Source: Arthrobacter sp. SLBN-122
Lineage (GTDB): Bacteria; Actinomycetota; Actinomycetes; Actinomycetales; Micrococcaceae
Direction of reading: 5' to 3'
Assembly (NCBI RefSeq): GCF_006715165.1
Contig: NZ_VFMS01000001.1
Span: 434,001-498,000, forward strand
DNA length: 64,000 bases
Part shown: positions 8,852 through 17,119 of the stretch, piece by piece
Position numbering within the stretch: position 1 is the stretch's first letter
Layout: each line of letters starts with the position of its first letter
Program-made: the position numbers and the translations under genes
The notes under the pieces: model-generated
Told to the model about the DNA's origin: nothing
What the model saw: the letters and a program-made list of their open reading frames with translations, nothing else
Database searches by the model: none

Positions 8852-8976
8852 GTCCCTGGCCTCTCCACGTTGGGTTCCGGCTTCCCGCCGGCTCTTGCAT
8901 CCGGCAGCGTGGCCGGACTATTGACATCTGAGCCTATTATCTCCCAGCCCGTTCCCGCGAACCTAGCCGGCGCCCC

Positions 8977-8982
8977 TAGTAT
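8977..8982 (+). promoter_or_regulatory. -10 hexamer of the SH3-like gene (leaderless)
   Basis: TAGTAT followed after six bases by the GTG at 8989. Confidence 0.55.
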
Positions 8983-8988
8983 GAACTG

Positions 8989-9228
8989 GTGAGTCAGCCA
9001 TTACCTGCGCCCGCCCGCTTCCTTGCCTCGGCTGAGCCCGGGATCCGCGTGGTGGTGCGCTACCGGATCGAGGGTGGCCTCACGGACGCCCTGGGCAACC
9101 TGCTGGCCTGTGACTCCGGTTCCTGCACGGTCAGAACCCGGCAGGCCGACGTTGTCATTCCCCTTGCACAGGTGGTGGCCGCCAAGGAGGTCCCGCCCGC
9201 TCCCCCGCGCCGTCCAGCTGCTCGCTGA
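8989..9228 (+). CDS. Small SH3-like domain protein, 79 residues
   Basis: A short soluble protein dominated by beta strands (RVVVRYRIEGGLTDALGNLL, then CTVRTRQADVVIPLAQVVAAKEVP). The pattern resembles the small SH3-like N-terminal domain found in some actinobacterial GNAT acetyltransferases of the Rv0428c type, here without any acetyltransferase domain. The GTG start has a TAGTAT hexamer six bases before it. Divergent from fdxA. Function unknown; a small adaptor or regulatory role is only a guess. Confidence 0.7.
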   Translation: MSQPLPAPARFLASAEPGIRVVVRYRIEGGLTDALGNLLACDSGSCTVRTRQADVVIPLAQVVAAKEVPPAPPRRPAAR

Positions 9229-9237
9229 CGACGGCTC

Positions 9238-9252
9238 TCATTGCGCAGGGAC
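9238..9252 (+). repeat. 15-base flanking motif, copy A
   Basis: TCA-N-TGCGCAGGGAC, located between the SH3-like gene and the 3' end of the DUF559 gene. The same motif occurs twice on the other side of the gene (10172, 10212), all on the plus strand. Confidence 0.75.
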
Positions 9253-9277
9253 AGCCCGTGCGCCTCCAACCTTGCCG

Positions 9278-10086
9278 TCACTGCGCAGTGCGGTAGGTGG
9301 CCAGAGCCTGCTGCACCATCCGCACGAACTCGTTTGGCTCGCTCAGCAGCATCTCAAACGTCACCCGGAGGGTTGGAACACCCCTGACAACGGTGATGTT
9401 CCACCGCCGCCGGTCCTCCCGGTAGGCTTCCCGGCTGCTGTGGTGCGCGTAACCGTCCGTCTCAATCCCCAGAAGGCCGTCAACGAGGAGGTCAAGATGG
9501 CCCATTCCGGGAATCTTGACCTGCAACTCGACGGTCAACCCCACTTCTTCCAGCAAGTACCGCGCCGTTGTTTCGATAATGGATCCGGATTGCGGCCGGA
9601 TCCTGGCAACCAGTGCACGTAATGCCTTCTCCCGCGCGGCCGGAAACTTCTCCCTGAGCTCCGGAAGCTGGACCAGTCCGGTCTTGACCGCAGATTCGGC
9701 GATGGCCAGGCCTTCGAGCGGCGGCAGGCAGCGGAGCGATTGGCAGACCATATCCAGATGCGTCAGGGGAATGCCGCTGCGATGCGCCACACAGCCAGTG
9801 ATGGACCGACCATGCCGGGCGGCAAGATGCGGTTTTTCCGGACGCCGGACCACCCACAGCCCCGCTGCCAGAGCGCTGTGACGCAACCGGGAACCGCGTG
9901 ATGACGGCCGGCGTGGAGGAGCAACGGATCCGCATCCGGCAGGGCATAGACACCCCGCGCCACCCTTTGCACGGTTCCAGCGAACACACCGGCTTCGATG
10001 GAACGGCGGGAGACTCCGGCCAGCCGCAAGGAGTTGGTGGTACCAACTCCGCCCATGACGGCCAGCGCATCAATAACACTTTGCAT
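9278..10086 (-). pseudogene. AbiEi-type HTH plus DUF559 nuclease, frameshifted
   Basis: Two frames together make one recognisable protein of about 269 residues. The 5' part (ATG at 10086, about 60 residues) is a winged-HTH resembling the AbiEi antitoxin DNA-binding domain (GGVGTTNSLRLAGVSRRSIE, then GVYALPDADP). The 3' part is a DUF559 domain of the PD-(D/E)xK/Vsr-like nuclease group, with GHLDLLVDGLLGIETDGYAHH. The reading frame shifts near 9875-9900. Dropping one CT from the CTCT in that stretch would restore the expected CVTALAAGLWVV. It may be a true pseudogene, a sequencing error, or programmed frameshifting. It sits alone, flanked by three copies of a 15-base motif, with no AbiEii-type toxin next to it. 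Fusions of this type are common in Micrococcaceae but have no assigned function that I know of. Confidence 0.8.
10030..10050. repeat. 9-bp inverted repeat inside the HTH-nuclease gene
   Basis: Perfect arms (10030-10038, 10042-10050) with a 3-base loop, 36-57 bases inside the coding start. It could be an operator for the encoded HTH or a coincidence of codon choice. Confidence 0.4.
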
Positions 10087-10171
10087 GAGTGCATGCTGCC
10101 CGTACAGCGGCCCGAGGGCACCGGGTTTGCGCGGCTATGTGGACAACGGGCTGGCGCCGTGACGGAGCGGT

Positions 10172-10186
10172 TCAGTGCGCAGGGAC
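10172..10186 (+). repeat. 15-base flanking motif, copy B
   Basis: TCA-N-TGCGCAGGGAC upstream of the HTH-nuclease gene, 40 bases before copy C. Confidence 0.75.
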
Positions 10187-10211
10187 AGTCCCCGCCCACC
10201 CAGCGCTGGGG

Positions 10212-10226
10212 TCAATGCGCAGGGAC
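10212..10226 (+). repeat. 15-base flanking motif, copy C
   Basis: TCA-N-TGCGCAGGGAC, same orientation as copies A and B. It lies between the nuclease gene and the typA terminator. Confidence 0.75.
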
Positions 10227-10252
10227 GCTCACGACAGGACTAAGACTTAAAG

Positions 10253-10287
10253 CAGAATGCCACCGGCCTGGAGCCGGTGGCATTCTG
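10253..10287 (-). terminator. typA terminator
   Basis: Perfect 15-bp arms (10253-10267, 10273-10287), 5-base loop, followed on the minus strand by CTTTAAG. It begins 17 bases past the typA stop. Confidence 0.85.
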
Positions 10288-10303
10288 TTAGGTCAGGGCG
10301 TTG

Positions 10304-12232
10304 TTATGCCTTGGCGCGGGCGCGGTTGGCCTTGGCGCGCTCGTTGGTGTCCAGGATTACCTTGCGGATGCGAATGGCTTCCGGGGTCACCTCGACGCAC
10401 TCGTCTTCGCGGGCGAATTCCAGTGACTCTTCGAGGGTGAGCTCGCGCGGCGGGGTCAGGTTCTCGAAGGTGTCGGAGGAAGCGGCACGCATGTTGGTGA
10501 GCTTCTTTTCCTTGGTGATGTTGACGTCCATGTCGTCGGCGCGGGAGTTCTCGCCCACGATCATGCCCTCGTACACCTCGGAGGTGGGCTTCACGAAGAA
10601 GGAGCCGCGTTCCTGCAGGTTGATCATGGCGAACGGGGTGACAACACCGGCGCGGTCGGCGACCATGGAGCCGTTGGTGCGGTACTCAATGGGGCCGGCC
10701 CACGGCTCGTAGCCTTCGGAAATGGAGGCTGCGATGCCGGCGCCGCGGGTATCGGTCAGGAACCGGGTGCGGAAGCCGATGAGGCCACGGGCGGGAACGA
10801 TGAATTCCATGCGGCACCAACCGGTGCCGTGGTTGGCCATGTTGGTCATGCGGCCCTTGCGGGCAGCCATGAGCTGCGTGACGGCGCCCAGGTATTCCTC
10901 GGGCACGTCGATGGTCATGTGCTCCATCGGCTCGTGGATCTTGCCGTCGACGGTCTTAGTGACAACCTGCGGCTTGCCGACGGTCAGTTCGAAGCCTTCG
11001 CGGCGCATCTGCTCAACCAGGATGGCCAGCGCCAGCTCGCCACGGCCCTGGACTTCCCAGGCATCCGGACGCTCGGTGGGGAGCACCTTGATGGACACGT
11101 TACCGATCAGTTCCTTGTCCAGGCGGTCCTTCACCTGGCGCGCGGTGACCTTTGCACCCTTGACCTTGCCGGCCAGCGGCGAGGTGTTGATACCGATGGT
11201 CATGGAGATCGCGGGATCGTCAACGGTGATCAGCGGCAGCGGCTGCGGGTTCTCGGCGTCGGTCAGGGTCTCACCAATGGTAATTTCCTCGATGCCGGCG
11301 ACGGCGACGATCTCGCCCGGGCCGGCGGACTCAGCCGGGACGCGCTCCAGGGCCTTGGTGGCAAGCAATTCTGTGATCTTGACGTTCTTGAGCTCACCGT
11401 TGGCCCGCGCCCAAGCAACGGTCTGGCCCTTGCGCAGGGTGCCGTTGTAGATACGAAGCAAGGCGAGGCGGCCGAGGAACGGGGAGGCGTCCAGGTTGGT
11501 GACGTGCGCCTGCAGGACACCCTCCGGGTTGTAAGTGGGAGCGGGGATGTGCTCGATGATGGTCTGGAACAGGGGCTCCAGGTCTTCGTTCTCCGGGGCG
11601 GCGCCGTTCGCGGGCTGCTCAAGGGAGGCGCGGCCAACCTTGGCTGCGGCGTATACGACGGGGACGTTGAGGATCTTGTCCAGGTCGAGGTCCGGAACTT
11701 CGTCGGCGAGGTCGGATGCGAGGCCCAGGAGCAGGTCCATGGACTCGTGCACCACTTCGTCGATCCGCGCGTCGGGGCGGTCGGTCTTGTTGACCAACAG
11801 GATCACCGGCAGGTGCGCGGCGAGGGCCTTACGCAGCACGAAGCGGGTCTGGGGCAGCGGGCCTTCAGAAGCATCAACGAGGAGGACGACGCCGTCGACC
11901 ATGGACAGGCCGCGCTCCACTTCGCCGCCGAAGTCGGCGTGGCCGGGGGTGTCGATGACGTTGATCGTGATGGTCTCACCCTTGGAGGACGGACCGTTGT
12001 AGGCCACGGTGGTGTTCTTGGCCAGGATGGTGATGCCCTTTTCGCGTTCCAGGTCTCCGGAGTCCATGACGCGGTCTTCGAGGTGGTTGTGCTCGGCAAA
12101 GGAGTGGGTCTGCTTGAGCATGGCGTCGACCAGGGTGGTCTTGCCGTGGTCAACGTGGGCCACGATCGCGACGTTGCGCAGGTCACTGCGCGATGCAGTG
12201 GCTACCGCGGTGTTGGTGGTGGTTTCAGACAT
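10304..12232 (-). CDS. typA: Ribosome-associated GTPase TypA/BipA
   Basis: Translational GTPase of the EF-G superfamily that acts on the ribosome during stress and 50S assembly. The 642 residues give the usual order: G domain (AHVDHGKTTLVDAML at about 24-38, GITILAKNT, DTPGHADF, NKTDRPDARI), a beta-barrel domain, then two alpha/beta domains and the TypA-specific C-terminus. The start at 12232 is an ATG with no strong ribosome binding site. A TAGAAT hexamer lies about 95 bases further upstream, so this gene probably has a 5' leader. It ends in a clear terminator. Monocistronic. Confidence 0.95.
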   Translation of the reverse strand: MSETTTNTAVATASRSDLRNVAIVAHVDHGKTTLVDAMLKQTHSFAEHNHLEDRVMDSGDLEREKGITILAKNTTVAYNGPSSKGETITINVIDTPGHADFGGEVERGLSMVDGVVLLVDASEGPLPQTRFVLRKALAAHLPVILLVNKTDRPDARIDEVVHESMDLLLGLASDLADEVPDLDLDKILNVPVVYAAAKVGRASLEQPANGAAPENEDLEPLFQTIIEHIPAPTYNPEGVLQAHVTNLDASPFLGRLALLRIYNGTLRKGQTVAWARANGELKNVKITELLATKALERVPAESAGPGEIVAVAGIEEITIGETLTDAENPQPLPLITVDDPAISMTIGINTSPLAGKVKGAKVTARQVKDRLDKELIGNVSIKVLPTERPDAWEVQGRGELALAILVEQMRREGFELTVGKPQVVTKTVDGKIHEPMEHMTIDVPEEYLGAVTQLMAARKGRMTNMANHGTGWCRMEFIVPARGLIGFRTRFLTDTRGAGIAASISEGYEPWAGPIEYRTNGSMVADRAGVVTPFAMINLQERGSFFVKPTSEVYEGMIVGENSRADDMDVNITKEKKLTNMRAASSDTFENLTPPRELTLEESLEFAREDECVEVTPEAIRIRKVILDTNERAKANRARAKA

Positions 12233-12333
12233 GCGTTATTGCTCGATTCAGTGGTGAAGTCAGCTGTTGTATCGCGACATTTCCAACTGGAACGCACGAC
12301 GGACAAGGCCCTTGGCACAGGACGCCTACCCCT

Positions 12334-12339
12334 ATTCTA
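12334..12339 (-). promoter_or_regulatory. Candidate -10 hexamer of typA
   Basis: TAGAAT on the minus strand, implying a leader of roughly 95 bases before the typA ATG. No clear -35 is seen. Confidence 0.4.
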
Positions 12340-12422
12340 GCCGGTGAGCCATTTGTTGGCCTAAATTCCGGCAAGGTTGGCCGCCACCGGGAATGCCACC
12401 ATCAGGCACTCCCACGGCGCAG

Positions 12423-12438
12423 TGTGACTAAGTTCACT
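12423..12438. promoter_or_regulatory. CRP/GlxR-like operator upstream of the SGNH gene
   Basis: TGTGA-N6-TCACT matches nine of ten consensus positions. It lies 66-81 bases before the chosen SGNH start, in the gap shared with typA. Confidence 0.4.
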
Positions 12439-12503
12439 ACCACTTCCGCCTGCGTGGCATGATTGCTGTGACACAGCCCACCCTTGAGCGCGCGGAGACA
12501 ACG

Positions 12504-13337
12504 ATGCCCCCTGCTAAGGCAAGCACCCCCCGTGGTGCCGCCCGGGCCACCACGGCCGCTGTGTCCGGCCTCCTGGCGGTATCGGCGGCCCTGGGACTGG
12601 CCACCTTTGGGCTTTCCGGCGACTCTGCTGCGGGCGGGTTGGCACGGGCGGCAGCCGGGCAAACCGTCAGCACAGGAGGGAATCCCGCTGTGGCGGCGAC
12701 GTCCCGGATCATGAATCCCGGGAATGCGAGGCTTGAAGCAGTGGTTCCGGACATCAGCAGGACTGTCCTGCTGATCGGGGACTCACAGTCGGAACCGATG
12801 GATGGCTGGCCGCGCCTGGGGCTCGCCGCTGCCGGCTACAACGTGTACTTCTGCGGCCGCGGCGGCACAGGCTTTGTGGCGTCCAACGGTGCCACAGGTA
12901 ACTACATTGATGCCCTTCAGCGCGGGGACTGGCTGCTTCCCTCCGGCACCCCGCCACTGATCGTCATCGAGGGCGGCGGAAATGACGCCGCCAAAGGCGC
13001 AAGCGACACACAGATCGCAGGAAACGCCCAGCGGCTGATTGCCGAACTGCAGACCCGCTATCCCGGTACGCGGATTGCCCTGATCGGCACCCTGGCGCGG
13101 GGAGCAAACGACGGCGGCGGCCGCCGGAGCGAGGTGGACGTCCTGCTGGGTTCCGTGGCGGCCGCCAACGGGCTTCCCTTTGTTTCCGTGGGCGACTGGC
13201 TCACCAGGTATGGACTGGCAAAGGACCTTGCGGACGCCGTCCACATGAACACCGAAGGCCGCGCAGCGCTCGGCGGGATCCTTGAGCGCAGGCTGCGTGA
13301 CCTGGGGCTGGACCGAAAGCCTGCGGTGGAGCAGTAA
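12504..13337 (+). CDS. Exported SGNH/GDSL-family hydrolase
   Basis: A 277-residue protein with an N-terminal hydrophobic segment (about residues 15-35), so exported or membrane-anchored. The SGNH blocks are visible: block I GDSQS with the nucleophile Ser, a Gly in GRGGTGFVASNGATGN, block III GGGND, and block V DAVHMN with the catalytic Asp and His. Substrate unknown; ester bonds of surface glycans or lipids are typical for this group. The frame is open from 12459 and a GTG at 12468 is possible. The ATG at 12504 is preferred because GGAG sits six bases before it and it puts the membrane segment near the N-terminus. Divergent from typA. Confidence 0.82.
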   Translation: MPPAKASTPRGAARATTAAVSGLLAVSAALGLATFGLSGDSAAGGLARAAAGQTVSTGGNPAVAATSRIMNPGNARLEAVVPDISRTVLLIGDSQSEPMDGWPRLGLAAAGYNVYFCGRGGTGFVASNGATGNYIDALQRGDWLLPSGTPPLIVIEGGGNDAAKGASDTQIAGNAQRLIAELQTRYPGTRIALIGTLARGANDGGGRRSEVDVLLGSVAAANGLPFVSVGDWLTRYGLAKDLADAVHMNTEGRAALGGILERRLRDLGLDRKPAVEQ

Positions 13338-13360
13338 AACCGGGTAGTGCTGTTAAACAG

Positions 13361-13392
13361 CTGGAGCCGGGACCCGAAGGTCCCGGCTCCAG
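13361..13392. terminator. Bidirectional terminator-like hairpin
   Basis: Perfect 14-bp arms (13361-13374, 13379-13392) with a CGAA tetraloop, between the convergent SGNH and ABC ATPase genes. Confidence 0.75.
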
Positions 13393-13413
13393 CCGTTCAG
13401 GGCAAGCCTCCTG

Positions 13414-15135
13414 CTACGCCACCTCAGGCGGAAGCATCAGCTTCGCGCCGGGGATGGCGTTCAGCAGCGCCTTGGTGTAGTCCTGCTTGGGCGATTCGAA
13501 GACATCATCCGTGGAACCGGTCTCCACCAGCCGGCCCTTTTCCATCACGCACACGTGGTCAGCGATCTGCCGCACCACGGCAAGGTCGTGCGTGATGAAC
13601 AGGTACGTCAGCCCAAGGTTGGCCTGGAGGTCGGCGAGCAGGTTGAGCACCTGCGCCTGCACCAGTACGTCCAGCGCGGAGACCGCCTCATCACAGATGA
13701 TGACTTCGGGGTCCAGGGCCAGCGCCCGGGCAATGGCAACACGCTGCCGCTGCCCGCCCGACAGCTCGTTCGGGTAGCGCTGCATGGCGGACTGGGGCAG
13801 CGCCACCTGGTCCAGCAGCGTCCGGACTTTCTTCTCCCGGCTGGCCTGGTCCCCGATCTTGTGGACGCGCAGGGGTTCCTCGATGGTGCGGTAGATGTTG
13901 TACATCGGATCGAGGGAGCCGTACGGGTCCTGGAAGATCGGCTGGACCCGCCTGCGGAACTTGAACAGTTCGGCGGGCTTCAGGGCGGAGGTATCGACCC
14001 CGTCGAACAGGATCCTGCCGTCCGTCGGCTTTTCCAGCTGGAGCACCATCTTGGCCACTGTGGACTTGCCGGACCCCGACTCCCCCACGATCGCCGTCGT
14101 GGTTCCGCGCCGCACGTCGAAGCTCACGCCGTCGACCGCCGCGAAGTCCGTTGCCTTGCCAAGCCCCTGGCGCAGCTTGTACACCTTCCGCAGGTCCTGG
14201 ATCTGCAGGAAGGTATCGGACTTCACCGTCTCGGCGGCGGGTGCCAGGATGTCCGTCGTCTCCACTCCCTGCTCCTTGGCCGCCTGAATGCGGCGGCTGG
14301 CCAGGGACGGAGCGGACTCAACGAGCCGCTTGGTGTAGGGGTGCTGCGGGTTGCGGAGCAATTCCAGCGAGGGCCCAGCTTCAACGACGCGGCCCTGGTA
14401 CATGACCACCACTTTGTCAGCACGCTCTGCGGCCAGGCCCAGGTCATGGGTGATCAGCAGCACCGAGGTACCCAGCTCGTTGGTCATGGTCTCCAGGTGG
14501 TCCAGGATCTGCCGCTGGACGGTGACGTCGAGGGCCGACGTCGGCTCGTCCGCGATCAGCAGGCGCGGCTGGCAGGAGAGGCCAATGGCGATCAACGCGC
14601 GCTGGCGCATGCCGCCCGAGAACTCGTGCGGGTACTGGTTGGCCCGCCGCTTGGCATCCGGCAGCCCTGCCTGGGACAGCACCTTGGCAATGTCGTCCGG
14701 ACCGCTGGGACGGCCGTTCGCCTTCAGCGTCTCCCTGACCTGGTAGCCGATCTTCCACACGGGGTTCAGGTTGGACATGGGGTCCTGCGGGACCATGCCG
14801 ATGGTGTTGCCCCGCAGTTCGATCATGCGGTGCTCGCTGGCGTGGGCGATGTCCTCGCCGTCGAGCAGGATCTGCCCGCCGGACACCCTGCCGTTGTTGG
14901 GCAGGAGCCCGATGGCTGCCAGGGCCGTGGTGGACTTTCCGGAGCCGGACTCCCCCACGATGGCGACCGTTTCGCCAGGCATGATGGTCAGGTGGGCGTC
15001 CCGGACAGCCTGGACTTCACCGCCGCCGGTCTTGAAGGTGATGGCCAGGTCACGGATTTCCAGCAGCGGCCTGACGCCGGTGGTGCCGGCCTCATCGATG
15101 CGGACTTCTGGAGTTATCATCTCTTTTTCTCTCAT
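13414..15135 (-). CDS. Fused double ATPase of a peptide/nickel-type ABC importer (DppD-DppF type)
   Basis: 573 residues with two complete ABC ATPase domains in tandem. Each has a GESGSGKST Walker A motif. The signatures are SGGMRQRALIAIGL in the first half and SGGQRQRVAIARAL in the second, with Walker B sequences LLIADEPTSALDV and VIICDEAVSALDV. Each half ends with the oligopeptide/dipeptide-type C-terminal extension. It powers the permeases encoded just upstream. The ATG at 15135 overlaps the permease stop as ATGA, giving translational coupling; a second ATG at 15120 is possible. Last gene of the operon. Confidence 0.93.
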   Translation of the reverse strand: MREKEMITPEVRIDEAGTTGVRPLLEIRDLAITFKTGGGEVQAVRDAHLTIMPGETVAIVGESGSGKSTTALAAIGLLPNNGRVSGGQILLDGEDIAHASEHRMIELRGNTIGMVPQDPMSNLNPVWKIGYQVRETLKANGRPSGPDDIAKVLSQAGLPDAKRRANQYPHEFSGGMRQRALIAIGLSCQPRLLIADEPTSALDVTVQRQILDHLETMTNELGTSVLLITHDLGLAAERADKVVVMYQGRVVEAGPSLELLRNPQHPYTKRLVESAPSLASRRIQAAKEQGVETTDILAPAAETVKSDTFLQIQDLRKVYKLRQGLGKATDFAAVDGVSFDVRRGTTTAIVGESGSGKSTVAKMVLQLEKPTDGRILFDGVDTSALKPAELFKFRRRVQPIFQDPYGSLDPMYNIYRTIEEPLRVHKIGDQASREKKVRTLLDQVALPQSAMQRYPNELSGGQRQRVAIARALALDPEVIICDEAVSALDVLVQAQVLNLLADLQANLGLTYLFITHDLAVVRQIADHVCVMEKGRLVETGSTDDVFESPKQDYTKALLNAIPGAKLMLPPEVA

Positions 15136-16076
15136 CGCTGACGGCTCTTCGGGTCAAGGGCGTCACGCACGGCGTCGCCCAGCATGATGAAGCTCAACAC
15201 CGTAAGGGAGAGCGCGGCGGCCGGGTAAAGCATGATCTGGGGATGCGTCCGGATGGAAGTCTGTGCTGCGGAGATATCGTGCCCCCACGACATGACCCCC
15301 TCGGGCAACCCAATCCCCAGGAACGAAAGGGTGGCTTCCGCCACGATGAATACGCCGAGTTCCAAGGTGGCAAGGACAATCACGGGTGCCAGAGCGTTCG
15401 GAAGTACGTGCTTCACCAGCGTTCCGAACTTCGAGACACCCAGCGCACGGGCTGCTGTCACGAAGTCGGCGTTACGCACCTCGATGACAGCGCCACGGGT
15501 GATACGGGCCATTTGCGGCCAAGCAAGCAGCGAGATGACAAAGACCACGGTCCAAACGCTCTTGTTTTCCCTGAACATGGGCAACTGTGTGATGACAAGC
15601 GCCCCGAGGATCAATGGCAATGCGAAAAAGATATCACCAAGGCGCGCGAGGAGGGTGTCCAGCCAACCGCCATAAAAGCCGGCGAGGGCACCGAACGTCA
15701 CCCCGATGATGAGGACGCAGAGGACGGAAAGGATACCTACCGAAAGTGAAGCCTGCGTGCCGTGGATGACCCGGGAGTAGATGTCGCAACCCTGGAACGT
15801 GAAGCCGAATGGATGCCCTGGCGCAGGTCCGCCTTCCGAGTTTGCGAGCTCGCAGCCCTCGTTCGGCGGCACCAACGAGAACAAGCCAGGGAACAGCGCT
15901 ACGACGATCAGCACCAGGATAAGAAAAGCCGAGATGATGAACAGCGGACGACGGCGGAGCTTGCGCCAGGCGTCTGCCCAGAGGCTGAGCGGGGCCTGGT
16001 CAGTCTTGACGGCGTCCGTCGCCTGCAGCGGTGTCTCGTCGATGGGGGCCACAAAGTGGCTGTTGTTACTGGTCAT
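15132..16076 (-). CDS. ABC importer permease, DppC/OppC type
   Basis: 314-residue inner-membrane protein of the BPD transport family. A soluble N-terminus of about 40 residues is followed by a first membrane span (PLFIISAFLILVLIVVALFP), a loop with a Cys pair, then five more spans. The EAA loop that contacts the ATPase is in ITRGAVIEVRNADFVTAARALGVS. The start at 16076 was chosen over 16118 because it gives the usual N-terminus and overlaps the end of the preceding permease by 11 bases. Confidence 0.92.
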   Translation of the reverse strand: MTSNNSHFVAPIDETPLQATDAVKTDQAPLSLWADAWRKLRRRPLFIISAFLILVLIVVALFPGLFSLVPPNEGCELANSEGGPAPGHPFGFTFQGCDIYSRVIHGTQASLSVGILSVLCVLIIGVTFGALAGFYGGWLDTLLARLGDIFFALPLILGALVITQLPMFRENKSVWTVVFVISLLAWPQMARITRGAVIEVRNADFVTAARALGVSKFGTLVKHVLPNALAPVIVLATLELGVFIVAEATLSFLGIGLPEGVMSWGHDISAAQTSIRTHPQIMLYPAAALSLTVLSFIMLGDAVRDALDPKSRQR

Positions 16077-16995
16077 AGCGGATCCTCGGGTCAAGCCAGG
16101 CGTACAGGAGATCGACAAGCAGGTTGGCCACCACGAACACCAGCACCAGCACGCTGACGATGGAGACGATCGTTGGGCCCTCAGTGCGAAGGACAGCCTG
16201 GTAAAGCTTGTTGCCTACGCCGGGAACGTTGAAGATGCCCTCTGTAACAATGGCGCCGCCCATCAGGCCGCCAAGGTTGGCGCCCAGGTAGGTCACCACC
16301 GGGATCAGCGAGTTGCGCAGGATGTGCGCGAGGACCACCCGGGGCCGGGAAAGGCCCTTGGCGGTGGCTGTCCGGACGAAGTCAGCATTCATGCCCTCGC
16401 TGACCGACGCACGGGTCAGGCGGAGGACATAGGCGAACGAGACGAGTCCCAGGACGACTGCCGGTAACAGCAGATTTCCCCAGTCAGCATTGGCGCCCAC
16501 TGTGGGTTTGGCCCAGCCGAGCTGGACGCCGAAGACGAGCTGGAAAACGAAGCCCAAAACAAACGTGGGGACCGCGATGACAACAAGGGAAGCCACCAGG
16601 ACCGTGGAGTCGAACCAGCCGCCGCGGCGGAGCCCGGCGAAGACACCGAACGCCACCCCGAAGACGGCCTGAATAATCAGCGCCTCGACCGCGAGCATGG
16701 CCGTCACGGGGAAGACCCTGGCCAACGTAGCCGCGATTGGCTGTCCCGTGAAGTCATTACCCAGGTTGAAGGTGAAAAGGTTCTTGAGGAAAAGGCCGTA
16801 CTGGACCCAGAACGGCTGGTCCAGGTTGTACTGGCTGCGCAGGGTGTCGATGACTGACTGCGGGGGCTGACGATCACCGAAGAGCGCCGCGATGGGGTCG
16901 CCTGGCAGGGCGAACACCATGTAATAGACGAGCAGCGTGGTGCCGAGGAATACAGGGATCACCTGCAGGAGTCGGCGAAGAATAAACCGGACCAC
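16066..16995 (-). CDS. ABC importer permease, DppB/OppB type
   Basis: 309-residue inner-membrane permease. It starts directly with a membrane span (LLQVIPVFLGTTLLVYYMVF), then the conserved GDP(I) region, and has the EAA-like loop LTRASVSEGMNADFVRTATA. It pairs with the DppC-type permease that overlaps its 3' end. Substrate is peptides or similar by family; nickel or other solutes cannot be excluded. Confidence 0.92.
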   Translation of the reverse strand: MVRFILRRLLQVIPVFLGTTLLVYYMVFALPGDPIAALFGDRQPPQSVIDTLRSQYNLDQPFWVQYGLFLKNLFTFNLGNDFTGQPIAATLARVFPVTAMLAVEALIIQAVFGVAFGVFAGLRRGGWFDSTVLVASLVVIAVPTFVLGFVFQLVFGVQLGWAKPTVGANADWGNLLLPAVVLGLVSFAYVLRLTRASVSEGMNADFVRTATAKGLSRPRVVLAHILRNSLIPVVTYLGANLGGLMGGAIVTEGIFNVPGVGNKLYQAVLRTEGPTIVSIVSVLVLVFVVANLLVDLLYAWLDPRIRYDQ

Positions 16996-17062
16996 AGGAT
17001 TACCTGCCTTCCGGTAAGGGGGAGAACGAGTTCATTGGTGCCTTCCTGCCGTTGCAAGCGAA

Positions 17063-17090
17063 TGGGGGCCCGGCAGTAACCGGACCCCCA
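17063..17090 (-). terminator. Intra-operon hairpin between binding protein and permease
   Basis: 11-bp arms with one mismatch (17063-17073, 17080-17090). Lying 30 bases past the binding-protein stop and inside the operon, it may stabilise or attenuate mRNA so that more binding protein than permease is made. Confidence 0.5.
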
Positions 17091-17119
17091 GTGCGCCTCA
17101 CAGCAAGTTAGATCTGGGA

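Noticed and set aside
9278..10086. Complete type IV toxin-antitoxin pair
   Set aside because: Only the AbiEi-type HTH is present; no AbiEii nucleotidyltransferase lies next to it.
13555..15141. 528-codon open frame on the plus strand
   Set aside because: Lies fully antisense to the double ABC ATPase.
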